From positions 27,586-91,585 of the forward strand of contig NZ_MPHK01000019.1 in NCBI RefSeq assembly GCF_001957135.1: a stretch of DNA of 64,000 nucleotides, written 5' to 3'. The notes beneath the pieces are model-generated. The model worked only from the letters and a program-made list of their open reading frames with translations, was not told where the DNA came from and did no database searches. This DNA is from Shewanella sp. UCD-KL21 (lineage in GTDB: Bacteria; Pseudomonadota; Gammaproteobacteria; Enterobacterales; Shewanellaceae). Position 1 is the first letter of the stretch, and each line of letters opens with the position of its first letter. The position numbers were made by a program, and so were the translations under genes. This document shows positions 45,702 to 55,766 of the stretch, one piece after another.

Positions 45702-46017
45702 AATAATTTTCCTTTAATGTGAAACTTAATATTAGTGACCAACAACAAACAGTGCTGGCTTACAGATGAATAGACCTACAACTGGTTACTTTTATTTCAC
45801 AAAAATTGATCTAAATCATCATTATTTTCAAAAAATGTTGCTAGATAACATTTCTAATGACTAAGGATAGAACAAAATATTTATCTATCAACTTGATATT
45901 AATGATTAAATATTCAGTTGTAGTGACAAGCTGTGAATTCAAACTTTTGAAATGAATTTGTATAAAAAATTAAACTCGCTAGAATAGCGCTCCTTTTATA
46001 GTTAACCAGGTAGTACT
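45702..46017. other. Divergent promoter region of the modified-peptide cluster and dusC
   Basis: About 316 bases, AT-rich. It contains an FNR-like palindrome (45806-45819) and must hold both promoters. No gene was found. Confidence 0.6.
45806..45819. promoter_or_regulatory. FNR/EtrA-like binding site upstream of the precursor gene
   Basis: TTGATCTAAATCAT matches TTGAT-N4-ATCAA except for the last base. It is about 105 bases upstream of the precursor ATG. Whether it acts on the peptide cluster, dusC or neither is unknown. Confidence 0.45.
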
Positions 46018-46974
46018 GTGCGCGTAGTCTTAGCTCCGATGGAAGGCGTCATTGATGATTTGATGCGAGAAATTTTATCTGAAATCAACCCTTATGATTT
46101 GGTGGTAACCGAATTTGTGCGGGTGATTAATCAGTTACTTCCTGAGAAGGTTTATCATAAATTATGCCCTGAGCTGCGTAATGGCGGTTTGACCGCATCA
46201 GGCACCCCGGTAAGAATTCAATTATTAGGGCAACATCCACAAGTGATGGCAGAAAATGCCCAGCGCGCCGTCGAGCTAGGCTCACGCGGTGTTGATGCTA
46301 ACTTTGGCTGCCCCGCTAAAATGGTTAACCGCAGCAATGGCGGCGCAGTATTACTGCAATACCCAGATAAAATACACGACATTGTCAAAGCAATGCGTGA
46401 TGCCGTGCCGGCTGATCAAGCCGTAACCGCTAAAATCCGTCTTGGTTACGAAGATAAATCGTTATTTATGGAAAACGCCATTGCGGTGTATGAAGCGGGT
46501 GCCACTGAGCTTGCGATTCATGCTCGCAGTAAGACTGACGGCTATAAACCGCCAGCTTATTGGGAATACATAACCGAGGTGCGTGAGCGCTTACCCATTC
46601 CTATTATTGCCAACGGTGAGATCTGGAGCAGTGATGATGCCAAGCGCTGCATGGCAGTTACAGGCTGTGACAGCATAATGCTGGGGCGCGGCGCGATGTC
46701 TCTGCCAAACCTTGCTGCAACCATAAAAGGCGATGAAGCGCCCTATACTTGGTCACAAACGCTAAATTTGTTATTGAACTACACCCAAAAGCAATTGATT
46801 AACAAGAAAATCGATTATTACCCTGCCCGGGTGAAACAGTGGTTTACTTACCTGAATAAACAGTACCCTGAAGCTGATGTGTTGTTCAGAGAGTTAAGAG
46901 TGCTTAAAACCGCAGAAGATATCATTGCTATTTTAGAAAAAGCCCATGAACAACAGTTAGCGACTAACGGCTAA
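46018..46974 (+). CDS. dusC: tRNA-dihydrouridine(16) synthase
   Basis: DusC reduces U16 of tRNA to dihydrouridine with FMN and NADPH. The 318-residue protein begins MRVVLAPMEGVIDDLMRE and has EFVRVINQLLPEKV (the subfamily mark of DusC rather than DusA/B), NFGCPAKMVNRSNGGAVLL with the catalytic Cys, KIRLGYEDK, HARSKTDGYKPPAYWE and IMLGRGAMSLPNL. Start is GTG at 46018, preceded by CCAGG; no better ATG exists. Confidence 0.95.
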   Translation: MRVVLAPMEGVIDDLMREILSEINPYDLVVTEFVRVINQLLPEKVYHKLCPELRNGGLTASGTPVRIQLLGQHPQVMAENAQRAVELGSRGVDANFGCPAKMVNRSNGGAVLLQYPDKIHDIVKAMRDAVPADQAVTAKIRLGYEDKSLFMENAIAVYEAGATELAIHARSKTDGYKPPAYWEYITEVRERLPIPIIANGEIWSSDDAKRCMAVTGCDSIMLGRGAMSLPNLAATIKGDEAPYTWSQTLNLLLNYTQKQLINKKIDYYPARVKQWFTYLNKQYPEADVLFRELRVLKTAEDIIAILEKAHEQQLATNG

Positions 46975-47307
46975 CTTAAGCAGTCTCTTTAGCATTAACA
47001 GCTTTCATTAACTGAGAACTCATTTCTGTGATGGGTTTTCGGTTAAACAAACTGCATTATTCTTTTTGAGTCAGCAATTTGCCCTCATACAGACCATCAT
47101 TGAGCTACCCCCTTCGCTATCTCGCTTAATTTACAGCTCAAAATATAAGATTTTGCGCGTTTAGTTACCTACTTAGTTCACACTATATAAATAAAGCCTA
47201 ATACTGAAATCCCAAATTAACTCTCAATTGATCTCCATCATAGTAAGCATATTGATTAACGGTAGACTGGATAATCAGTGTAATGAACAAACTAATTAGG
47301 TGATCTT
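46975..47307. other. Intergenic region between dusC and the zinc-finger gene
   Basis: About 333 bases. I see no gene, repeat or convincing terminator; it presumably carries the promoter of the downstream gene. Confidence 0.5.
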
Positions 47308-47670
47308 GTGAACACTCAAGACGTACAACAAATATTATTGCAACGAGAAGCACAGTTAAAATATGAACTTGTACATCAATTAAACCAACAAACTCAGCCT
47401 TCTGCTCAAGTTCAATTTAATATGAGTTTGACCGAGTTGATTGAACTCATGAGTGAGCAGCGATTAACTGACACCCCGCTATTTGGACAACTAACCCGTC
47501 TTGATGCCGCTCTTTGCCAACTTGAACTTGGCCTATATGGTTTATGTTCTGACTGCGAGTCTGACATTGAAGCTGAGCGTTTGGCCGCCGATCCCACTGA
47601 GCAGCGCTGTGCTCATTGCGCTGAAAAGTACAACCAACAGCATCGCCATGAGCTTAAGTTGAGTCATTAA
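47308..47670 (+). CDS. TraR/DksA-type zinc-finger protein
   Basis: A 120-residue protein: N-terminal coiled-coil helices (LLQREAQLKYELVHQLNQQ, LTELIELMSEQ), then a Cys4 zinc finger CSDCESDIEAERL...QRCAHCAEKY in the last 40 residues, the layout of DksA/TraR proteins that enter the RNA polymerase secondary channel. It lacks the acidic DxxDxA tip of true DksA, so promoter control is possible but unproven. GTG start at 47308 with AGGTGA six bases before. Confidence 0.85.
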   Translation: MNTQDVQQILLQREAQLKYELVHQLNQQTQPSAQVQFNMSLTELIELMSEQRLTDTPLFGQLTRLDAALCQLELGLYGLCSDCESDIEAERLAADPTEQRCAHCAEKYNQQHRHELKLSH

Positions 47671-47783
47671 AGCTTGATGAATGGTTTTAAGTGCTTTCTG
47701 TTCTTGATAGCAATTCATCGTCATTTATGATCCAAAGCAGATTTATAGTCCAATCAAGCAAAAAGTTGTTATTCGCAAATAAA

Positions 47784-47809
47784 AAAAACCTCCGCAAGCG
47801 GAGGTTTTT
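47784..47809 (-). terminator. Rho-independent terminator downstream of the first TonB receptor
   Basis: ACCTCCGC-AA-GCGGAGGT stem with A8 and T5 runs; just past the receptor stop and shared with the convergent zinc-finger gene. Confidence 0.85.
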
Positions 47810-47833
47810 GGGTTTCAGGGAGGAGAAACTATC

Positions 47834-50473
47834 TTAGAAACTTTGACTTAAACGAACATAATAGGTACGGCCTAATACATCGTATAAACCTACTGACACG
47901 TCACGGTAGTCAGCATAGTCATACCAATTAGAGCCTTCTTTATCAAAGACGTTGTTAACACCGACTGTGATTGAACCATTCATTGAGTGGTTATAACCAA
48001 ACTGTACATTGTGCTTGATATAAGTTGCATAGTCTTGATAACCATCCCACTCATATAAATCACGGTAGTACTGAGCAGATTGACTGCCAATGTAAACTGT
48101 TGTCCATGCAGCGCTGAAATCATCATAATTCCATGCAGCAGAGAAGTTACCACGTAAGTCTGGACTATCTACAAGACCTGCATAATCGATCATTTCTGAT
48201 TCTGCATTGTCTTGTTTGTTGAAATCTAGTACGTGAGATAATTCAGCTTTGAATTTGAAATCACCGAAGCCAGTTTCTAGATTGTAACCAGTCACAAAGT
48301 CTAAACCTGAAGTTTCAACGGTTGCGATGTTACGAACACCTGATTCAATAAATGCAATTTTGCCATCGGCATCACGCGTTACGTAATCTGAAGACCCATC
48401 ACGTATTTCGTCGCGTAAAATATCAGAAACGCCTACTGATTCAATTTTATTATCATAGGTGATTGAGTAATAAGATAACTCAAGGTTCCAGTTATCAGTA
48501 ACGTTCCATACACCACCTAAAGTAAATGAATTACCTTCTTCAGCTTCTAAATTTGGATTACCACCGAACCAAGTTTTATGTTGGTTAGAAGCATCACAAT
48601 ATTGTGTGTCATCATTACCAGGAGTGTTACACCACAAGAAGTCTGTTGAAGATTCAAAGCTTAACGCTTGCGATGAGAACATTTCACCCATATTCGGTGC
48701 GCGGAATGAATCACCGTAGCTTGCACGTAGTAACAAACTGTCAACTGGACGCCAGCTAACACCAAGTTTAGGAACTACGGCATCAAAGGTAGATGTATTT
48801 ACCACATCACCACCAGCGCCCGTTAGCTGCCCTTCTTGCTCATAACGCTCATAACGTAAAGCTGCTGAAATTTCGAAGTTTGCAGGTAAGCCCATTTGCA
48901 GTTCAACATAACCGGCAGTACGATCACGTGTTGCATTAACATCATCACCACCTGAACCACCTGAAATAATACCCGCTGCAGATTCAGGATCAGATGTTTG
49001 TTTAAAATCAATCATCTCATATTCTGCACCGGCAACCATCGCCAAACTAAAATCACCATCATCAACTAATAAAGTGGATACTAAACCATCAACTTGAGTA
49101 CTTTTAAATTTACCTTGATAAACACCAGTATGTGCTGCGCTGTTATATAAATCTGTCATTTGCGCATCCCAGTCGGCATAACTCATACCAGTAGTATTAA
49201 AAATATCATACTGCTGTGAATCAATACCTTGCTGGATTAAATTATCATTTACTAAGTTATAGCCGAATGAATTTGTAGTTGAAGTTGAATGCTGAACATT
49301 GGCTTCCCAATCCAAACCATTCCCGACATCAACAAAACCGACAAGCCCTGCTAAAATATCGAAGTTATTCGTTTCGGTTAGCGTGTCACGCTCACCAATT
49401 TGTACTGAACGCATACGAATTGCAGTGATATCTTCACCTGTTGGGTTATATATATTATCTGCACTCATAGTCGGAATATTGGTAGATACAGGTGTTCCTG
49501 CAAAGCGTGTTTCAGTTTCAGCAAGTGATGCAGATGCACGACCACGAAATTGAATATCGTCTGTAATATCGTAGCTAAAATTAGATAAGAGTGAATTACG
49601 AGTCACATCTCCGAACAATTTAGTTACTGCACCGTAGCTATATACACATGCGTCACCAGATACAACGGTGTTATCTGTTTGCTCACATATATCTTTATTG
49701 CTCATCCAGCCTGAATCAGCAGTTTTATAGTTTGGCACAGAACTAAATGTACTGTAAGCGCCATAAGTTGGATCATCCATGTTCCAAATATCACGATCCA
49801 TTACAGCTTTCGTGTCATAATATTCGTAAGTTAAAGTGATATTGCCTTTATCAGTATTAAAACCTGTGGCAATTGATAAACGATTAGCATCGCCGCCTTC
49901 TACCTCTGGCATCTCATAGCTATAATCAAGTTGAACGCCTTCAAACTCTTTTTTAGTGATGATGTTAATAACACCTGCTACAGCATCTGAACCATAAACT
50001 GCTGAGGCACCATCACGAAGAATTTCAATACGTTCTACGATAGACATAGGGATTGATGAAGTATCAGCAGACGCACCAGAGCTTGAACTGGTACCAGGCA
50101 TACGACGACCATCAAGCAATACTAATGTTGCAGATTCACCTAAACCACGAAGGTTAACACCACTTGTTGAGCTAGCACCTGCACCAAAACCTGACACACC
50201 ACGCCATGAGCCAAAACTGTTAATTGCAGAGTTGTTTAAAACGTCAGCAACTGTTTTTTCGCCCGTCATCGCAATTGCTGCCGCATCAATGACTGTTACT
50301 GGTGATACTGTTTCCATATCAACTTGCTTGATACGTGAACCTGTTACTTCTATACGCTCTACTTTTTCAGCCGCTTCTTCTGCAAAAGCGACCCCCGAAA
50401 ACGCAACTGATGTGGCAGCTGCTGCAAGCAAACCGCGACGGATCGCTCTTGCTGTTAATGTCATTGTACTCAT
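47834..50473 (-). CDS. TonB-dependent receptor
   Basis: An 879-residue outer-membrane transporter. A signal peptide (RAIRRGLLAAAATSVAFSGV) is followed by the TonB-box region and plug (VERIEVTGSRIKQVDMETVS, VNLRGLGESATLVLLDGRRM, VERIEILRDGASAVYGSDAV, AGVINIITKK) and a barrel ending in GRTYYVRLSQSF with the terminal aromatic residue. It is paralogous to the next receptor upstream, sharing plug and signal layout. Such receptors in Shewanella are often linked to peptide or plant/algal substrates, but nothing here defines the ligand. Confidence 0.94.
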   Translation of the reverse strand: MSTMTLTARAIRRGLLAAAATSVAFSGVAFAEEAAEKVERIEVTGSRIKQVDMETVSPVTVIDAAAIAMTGEKTVADVLNNSAINSFGSWRGVSGFGAGASSTSGVNLRGLGESATLVLLDGRRMPGTSSSSGASADTSSIPMSIVERIEILRDGASAVYGSDAVAGVINIITKKEFEGVQLDYSYEMPEVEGGDANRLSIATGFNTDKGNITLTYEYYDTKAVMDRDIWNMDDPTYGAYSTFSSVPNYKTADSGWMSNKDICEQTDNTVVSGDACVYSYGAVTKLFGDVTRNSLLSNFSYDITDDIQFRGRASASLAETETRFAGTPVSTNIPTMSADNIYNPTGEDITAIRMRSVQIGERDTLTETNNFDILAGLVGFVDVGNGLDWEANVQHSTSTTNSFGYNLVNDNLIQQGIDSQQYDIFNTTGMSYADWDAQMTDLYNSAAHTGVYQGKFKSTQVDGLVSTLLVDDGDFSLAMVAGAEYEMIDFKQTSDPESAAGIISGGSGGDDVNATRDRTAGYVELQMGLPANFEISAALRYERYEQEGQLTGAGGDVVNTSTFDAVVPKLGVSWRPVDSLLLRASYGDSFRAPNMGEMFSSQALSFESSTDFLWCNTPGNDDTQYCDASNQHKTWFGGNPNLEAEEGNSFTLGGVWNVTDNWNLELSYYSITYDNKIESVGVSDILRDEIRDGSSDYVTRDADGKIAFIESGVRNIATVETSGLDFVTGYNLETGFGDFKFKAELSHVLDFNKQDNAESEMIDYAGLVDSPDLRGNFSAAWNYDDFSAAWTTVYIGSQSAQYYRDLYEWDGYQDYATYIKHNVQFGYNHSMNGSITVGVNNVFDKEGSNWYDYADYRDVSVGLYDVLGRTYYVRLSQSF

Positions 50474-50900
50474 GTAAATCTCCCTGGACGTTAAATATTA
50501 CTAACGCATTGACTTATTATTGTTTTATTTGGTTATACCGAAGTTAAAACCTCGATTTGATACTGTTAAATCAACGCTTAATCTTCAACATTAGTCACAG
50601 CTTTTTAACCGCAAGAGCACAAATTGATACAGAGACTCGCTCAAACAAACGAGTAAAACACAAAATAACACCATTAAACAGCAACTTACGACCACCCACC
50701 AAAAACAAAGCCTTTAAGCAAAACAGTTGATACATGTCATTTCAATTGATAAGAAAGAGTTTAAAAAATTAACTGCTGGTAACACTGCAAAGAAAGGTCA
50801 GTAAAGGATAAGGGATTGTTCTATAGATAAAACAAAACCCCAACCAAATGAATGGTTGGGGTTTTCATTAAGACAAACAAATTATCTTATAAACGTTAGC
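50474..50900. other. Intergenic region between the two TonB receptors
   Basis: About 427 AT-rich bases with the promoter of the first receptor and the terminator of the second (50834-50865). No gene was found. Confidence 0.6.
50834..50865 (-). terminator. Rho-independent terminator of the second TonB receptor
   Basis: AAAACCCCAACCA paired with TGGTTGGGGTTTT, 6-base loop, directly after the stop codon. Confidence 0.88.
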
Positions 50901-53663
50901 TTAAAACTTAACGCTTGCTCTAACGAAGAAGTAACGACCTAGTACATCATAAGTGTATGGATCGGTATTAGAGTCATTGTTACCAGTATAGTAAGGTGGC
51001 TCTTCATCTAGTAGGTTGTTCACACCACCAGATAATCTTACATTGTTAGTCACATCGTATGATGCTGAGATATCGTGATAAACGATTGAATCAACAGACG
51101 GTGCATAACAATCAGCAGGGTCATCCTTACAAGCAAATGAGTCCATACCATCAATGTAACGCGCTTCATAAGTAGCTGACCAATCATCACCAGCTGCCGT
51201 TAAGTTGAAGTTGGTTTTAAATTCAGCATAAGCACCAACACCACCAGTAATGAAGCCTTTGTAATCAACTGCATTGCCGTCTTGGTCAAATTCTTCATAG
51301 GTATCTAAGATAGAAGTATCAAGACCTGCTTTCCAATCTAAACCTAGCGCGTCGAAAGTATAAGCAATGTTTACGTCATAACCTGCTGTGTTAGTTTCAC
51401 CGATGTTTTGTAAACCATTGTCAAACTTAATACGACCAGTAGCATCTATTGAGATATTAGCTGATTGACATAATGCAGTACCTGTATTGATAGTATTACC
51501 ATTCTCATCTAAACACTGATTAGCGACATAGTTAGAATCAACTGAAGTAATTGTGTTGCTGATTTGAATATCGTAGTAATCAACAGTTAATGACAAACCT
51601 TCAACAAAGCTTGGTGAGTATACTAAACCAATAGTGGTGATATCTGCTTCTTCTGGGGTTAGTAGCTCGTTACCACCGACTGTCACTTCTGCTTGATCTT
51701 GATCTGTTGCAGGGTGAACAATTTGGTCAAATGAAGGAGACTTACCACCGTATAACTCAGATACAGTTGGAGCACGGAATGCTGTTGATTGCACACCACG
51801 AACCATTAAGTCATCAAATAAACGCCAAGTTAAACCTAACTTCCAAGTATTATCAGAACCAAAAGTGCTGTAATCGAAGTAACGAATAGCTGCACTTAAG
51901 TCAACTTGCTCAGCCAAAGGTAAACCACTTAATAATGGGATAGCCAATTCAGCATAAAACTCATTAACATCAAATGAACCGGCTGTAGCTTCAACACGTG
52001 GGTCGTTAGCTAAACCTTGCGCAGTGAGTGAATCAGGCGTGTAGTAAGCAGATTCTTTACGGAACTCGTAACCTGCAGCAAAGCCCATAGTACCGGCAGG
52101 TAAATCGACAATGTCACCAGCAAGTGATGCTGCAGCGATATCTAACTCACTGCCACCAGAGTTAACTTCAGTGTAAATAAATGGTGCAATGCTATCGCCC
52201 ATCCAAGAAGACTGTAGGAATGGATCAAAACTGCCTTCTAAAACAGCGTCATTGATTGAACCAATGTTGTGTAAGTTTGCGAGTGTATCAACTGAGTCAT
52301 TCTTACCTTTGTTGTAAGACGCATCCCAAGTCCAACCGTTTTCAAACTCACCTTCAAGCCCAACTACTAAACGAATAGTATCGACAACTTGTGAAAAGTC
52401 ACGAGAACCTGACTCAACCATACGACGACCATAGCTTAACTTTTCACCCGATTCTACCCATGGTAACAAGTCATCAGTCATAAAGCCGCCATCGGCCATA
52501 GGCTTGTATTCCCAAGGAGAACCGTTCCAAATTGGCTGTGGCGCCATTTGTTGATCAGACCAACGTTTAGCATACATAGCTTCAGAGAAGAACATAATGT
52601 TATCTGATAGCTCGTAAGTACCAGCAAAACTTAGGTTTAAACGTTCCATTGGTGTAGATAAGAAACTATCTTTAGCATAGTTATAGCGATCATCATTTGT
52701 GAACTCGTGGTATTCACCACCTAAACCACTTAGGTCGGCTTCAGATATGCCATCAAAATATTCAAATTCAGCCTCGCCTTTTTCATTAGCAACATACTGA
52801 CCATATTTGCCTGCATCACCAATGATGCTGATAGCGTTGCCATCTTCATCTGTACCACTCTTGGTCATGTTATGTAGGTAATCACCCCAAATGTGACCAC
52901 CTTCAGAATATGAACTACCAGCACAATATAGGCCATCAGCACCTTCTGCAATTGGACAGTCTGAGAAGTCACGATCAGCTTGGCTTGCATCGCCACGCTT
53001 AGTGTACTGCGCGTTGATTACAACGTTACCTTTATCGAAAGTATTACCCATAGTGAAGTCAATGCTTGATTCATCTGCATCGCCTTGACCTGACATACCG
53101 GTTTGAACATTTAGTTCAAAACCATCAAAATCACGTTTTAAGATTACGTTAACAACACCAGCGATAGCATCAGTACCATAAACAGCTGATGCGCCGTCTT
53201 TTAATACTTCAACACGTTGGATCATTGAAACAGGGATTGTGTTTAAATCAACTGAAGATGCAGCGCCAGTACCCGATGCAATCATACGACGGCCGTTAAC
53301 AAGAACTAAGGTACGGTTAGAACCTAAACCACGTAAGTTAACACGAGCATTACCGCCAGAACCGTTGTTTACGGCAGCATTAGTCATTGCGCCGCCAGAA
53401 GCGGTCATTTTTTGTAATACGTCATCAATAGAAGTGGCGCCTGAGGCAATAATTGCTGAAGCGTCAATAACGGTTAACGGACTCGCCGATTCCATATCTG
53501 TACGTTTAATGCGAGAACCAGTAACGGCAATACGCTCTACTTTTTCAACTTGAGCTTCTTCTGCAGCGCTTACAGAGAAAGTTGAAGTTGTTGCGACCGC
53601 AGTTGCAGCTACAGTAAATAAGCCACGGCGAATAGCCTTAGCAGTTAAAGATAATGAACTCAT
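50901..53663 (-). CDS. TonB-dependent receptor (paralogue)
   Basis: About 920 residues from MSSLSLTAKAIRRGL (ATG at 53663, with AGGGAG ahead of it; a longer frame to 53699 is less likely). The signal peptide and plug (VERIAVTGSRIKRTDMESAS, VNLRGLGSNRTLVLVNGRRM, VEVLKDGASAVYGTDAIAGV) closely parallel the neighbouring receptor, and the barrel ends LGRYFFVRASVKF. The shared KAIRRGL/RAIRRGL signal peptides suggest a tandem duplication followed by divergence of the barrel. Ligand unknown. Confidence 0.94.
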   Translation of the reverse strand: MSSLSLTAKAIRRGLFTVAATAVATTSTFSVSAAEEAQVEKVERIAVTGSRIKRTDMESASPLTVIDASAIIASGATSIDDVLQKMTASGGAMTNAAVNNGSGGNARVNLRGLGSNRTLVLVNGRRMIASGTGAASSVDLNTIPVSMIQRVEVLKDGASAVYGTDAIAGVVNVILKRDFDGFELNVQTGMSGQGDADESSIDFTMGNTFDKGNVVINAQYTKRGDASQADRDFSDCPIAEGADGLYCAGSSYSEGGHIWGDYLHNMTKSGTDEDGNAISIIGDAGKYGQYVANEKGEAEFEYFDGISEADLSGLGGEYHEFTNDDRYNYAKDSFLSTPMERLNLSFAGTYELSDNIMFFSEAMYAKRWSDQQMAPQPIWNGSPWEYKPMADGGFMTDDLLPWVESGEKLSYGRRMVESGSRDFSQVVDTIRLVVGLEGEFENGWTWDASYNKGKNDSVDTLANLHNIGSINDAVLEGSFDPFLQSSWMGDSIAPFIYTEVNSGGSELDIAAASLAGDIVDLPAGTMGFAAGYEFRKESAYYTPDSLTAQGLANDPRVEATAGSFDVNEFYAELAIPLLSGLPLAEQVDLSAAIRYFDYSTFGSDNTWKLGLTWRLFDDLMVRGVQSTAFRAPTVSELYGGKSPSFDQIVHPATDQDQAEVTVGGNELLTPEEADITTIGLVYSPSFVEGLSLTVDYYDIQISNTITSVDSNYVANQCLDENGNTINTGTALCQSANISIDATGRIKFDNGLQNIGETNTAGYDVNIAYTFDALGLDWKAGLDTSILDTYEEFDQDGNAVDYKGFITGGVGAYAEFKTNFNLTAAGDDWSATYEARYIDGMDSFACKDDPADCYAPSVDSIVYHDISASYDVTNNVRLSGGVNNLLDEEPPYYTGNNDSNTDPYTYDVLGRYFFVRASVKF

Positions 53664-54366
53664 TATTATACTCCCTTCGCAATGATTAAAATAAATCACA
53701 ACGTTATATTTATTATTTTTTAGTTAATCTTTCTTATTAACTGAGAGTGATATTGTTAAATAAAAACGCATTAGTCAACATCTTTTACAAATAAACAACC
53801 AACCACACAAGTGCGGATACATAATTCACTTCAATATAAATAAACAAAAAAATAATCAAATTTAAATCAATAACTTACAAAGAGAAGTCCTAATTAAAGA
53901 AAATACAACTAATACATAGGTTACAAATAAGTTAACAAAGACATTAAACCCGATCATTAAACAAGCTATTATTACCCGCGCCAAGTTGGGGCGACTTATA
54001 TTATTTAACACAGAAAACAAAGTGAATACATAATTAACATTTTATCAACCTAAGTTTCATAAATATTAATTAAATAAAGTTATAGAAATTAACAATACTT
54101 CTCATGATTAACATTTATTTGAATATGAGTTGTACAGACTGAGTTAACATTGCACTTGGATATTTAGCGATGTTTTTGCGATTGGGCATCATTAGCCCCG
54201 AACTGAATTTAAGCCCATTAGGCCCCCTGAAGTAACAAAGTGCGCACTTAAATTCAAAACTGGCGCTGTGCTTGTAGAGCAATTATTGATAGAAAATTAG
54301 CAATCGAGTTGTTTGGAAAGGTTAGATTTAGAGTTGATGATTACGTTTCACAGTAAAGTGCTTGGT

Positions 54367-54421
54367 GATTTGGCGATTTAGCGATTTAGCGATTTAGCGA
54401 TTTAGCGATTTAGCGATTTGG
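54367..54421. repeat. Tandem 8-bp repeat array (GATTTAGC)
   Basis: Five perfect head-to-tail GATTTAGC units (54375-54414), with a GATTTGGC unit before and a partial GATTTGG after. The array lies in non-coding DNA between ndk and the TonB receptor promoter. Confidence 0.9.
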
Positions 54422-54503
54422 AAAAGTAAGATCGTTGTAACAAAGACTAACAATAGCTTCAACTATTGGCTTAGCAAATAACCTGCAGGTGGATCCACAG
54501 CAA

Positions 54504-54530
54504 AAAAAAGGAGCCTAAGGCTCCTTTTTT
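54504..54530 (-). terminator. Rho-independent terminator of ndk
   Basis: GGAGCC-TAA-GGCTCC stem with A and T runs, 15 bases past the ndk stop. Confidence 0.88.
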
Positions 54531-54545
54531 AATTCAATGTAGAAT

Positions 54546-54977
54546 TTAGCGTGTGCGAGCACACAACTCTTCTGCACTGAAGAAGTAAGCAACTTCACGC
54601 TCAGCAGATGCTACTGAATCAGAACCGTGAGCAGCGTTCTCGTCAATGCTTTCTGCGAAATCAGCGCGGATAGTACCAGGAGCAGCTTCAGCTGGGTTAG
54701 TCGCACCCAAAATGTCACGATGAGCTAAAACAGCGTTTTCGCCTTCTAAAGTCTGAACCATGATAGGACCAGAAGTCATGAATGCAACTAGTGCACCGAA
54801 GAAAGGACGCTCGCTATGTTCAGCGTAGAAACCTTCAGCTTGCTCTTTAGTTAGGTGAACCATTTTAGAAGCGATGATCTTAAGACCAGCAGTTTCAAAA
54901 CGGTTGTAGATAGCACCGATGTGGTTTTTAGCAACTGCATCTGGTTTGATAATTGAAAAAGTGCGTTCGATCGCCAT
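54546..54977 (-). CDS. ndk: Nucleoside diphosphate kinase
   Basis: Ndk transfers the gamma phosphate between nucleoside triphosphates and diphosphates through a phosphohistidine. The 143-residue protein begins [15 protein letters not shown] and has the catalytic His in NAAHGSDS (~residue 117), with [17 protein letters not shown] before it. Same length as E. coli Ndk. Single-gene unit with terminator. Confidence 0.98.
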   Translation of the reverse strand: MAIERTFSIIKPDAVAKNHIGAIYNRFETAGLKIIASKMVHLTKEQAEGFYAEHSERPFFGALVAFMTSGPIMVQTLEGENAVLAHRDILGATNPAEAAPGTIRADFAESIDENAAHGSDSVASAEREVAYFFSAEELCARTR

Positions 54978-55422
54978 TGTGAGCTTCCTTTAAATAACAA
55001 ATATATTTTAAAATTCGCGCGGATTATACGTAATTTAGCCTGTAATGCATAGCGTTATCGGCGTCACATTATCAAAATCTAACCATGTGACCAAGGTAAT
55101 AGTAAAATTGTGATAAAACGCATGCTCGTGAGTAAACCCCTTAATAATAAGCCGTTTAATATTTCTGCAGCATAGCCTCTAAGGGGCTCAAGGGTCTTGC
55201 AATGAGCATAGCCTACTGATGTATAAAATCATCTCAGCTCAATGTGGACAGCTTATAGTCGAAGATTAAAGCAAAATTGTCGTTAATGATGAATAGCGCA
55301 CAATCGTGTTAGCCTAAGCAGGCTGCAAAAAAGCAGCGGCTATGTTGAGACATAAAACCGCTGCTTTGAAATAACGCTATAAACTGTCATTAGCTAAAAA
55401 CAGTCAGTGCTAGTGAAGTAAA
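54978..55422. other. Intergenic region between fdx and ndk
   Basis: About 445 bases with the ndk promoter and the fdx terminator (55330-55367). iscX, which often follows fdx, is not present: no matching frame follows the fdx stop before the terminator. Confidence 0.6.
55330..55367 (-). terminator. Terminator of the isc operon
   Basis: AAAGCAGCGG paired with CCGCTGCTTT, 18-base loop, then TTTTTTGC on the minus strand, 55 bases after fdx. Confidence 0.75.
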
Positions 55423-55758
55423 CTAGCCTTCACTGACCATATTGATAGTGTATTTAGGTATTTCGATAACCATATCGGTATCAACCACTTTAGCCTGACA
55501 AGCTAGACGACTTTCAGGCTCTAAACCCCAAGCTTTATCTAGCATGTCATCTTCTAACTCATCGCTTTCTTCTAGCTCATCAAAGCCTTCACGGACGATA
55601 CAATGACAAGTGGTACAGGCACATGACTTTTCACAAGCATGTTCAATATGAATGCCATTTTTTAAAGCAACGTCTAAAATCGTTTCGCCAATTTCAGCTT
55701 CAAGAACTGCTCCATCAGGACACAGCTCTTCATGGGGTAAAAATACTAACTGCGGCAT
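55423..55758 (-). CDS. fdx: [2Fe-2S] ferredoxin of the Isc system
   Basis: A 111-residue adrenodoxin-type ferredoxin. Cluster cysteines: Cys42, Cys48, Cys51 in HACEKSCACTTCHC and a fourth near residue 86 in SRLACQAKV. It supplies electrons for cluster assembly on IscU. Same length as E. coli Fdx; last gene of the operon, eight bases after hscA. Confidence 0.97.
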   Translation of the reverse strand: MPQLVFLPHEELCPDGAVLEAEIGETILDVALKNGIHIEHACEKSCACTTCHCIVREGFDELEESDELEDDMLDKAWGLEPESRLACQAKVVDTDMVIEIPKYTINMVSEG

Positions 55759-55766
55759 TTGTTCAC

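Larger units (their letters stand above)
53664..54545. other. Long intergenic region upstream of the second TonB receptor
   Basis: About 880 bases, very AT-rich to 54120. It holds the receptor promoter, the 8-bp tandem array (54367-54421) and the ndk terminator. No gene with a credible ribosome site was found. Confidence 0.6.

Noticed and set aside
54978..55422. iscX after fdx
   Set aside because: A terminator follows fdx within 60 bases and no frame resembles IscX.
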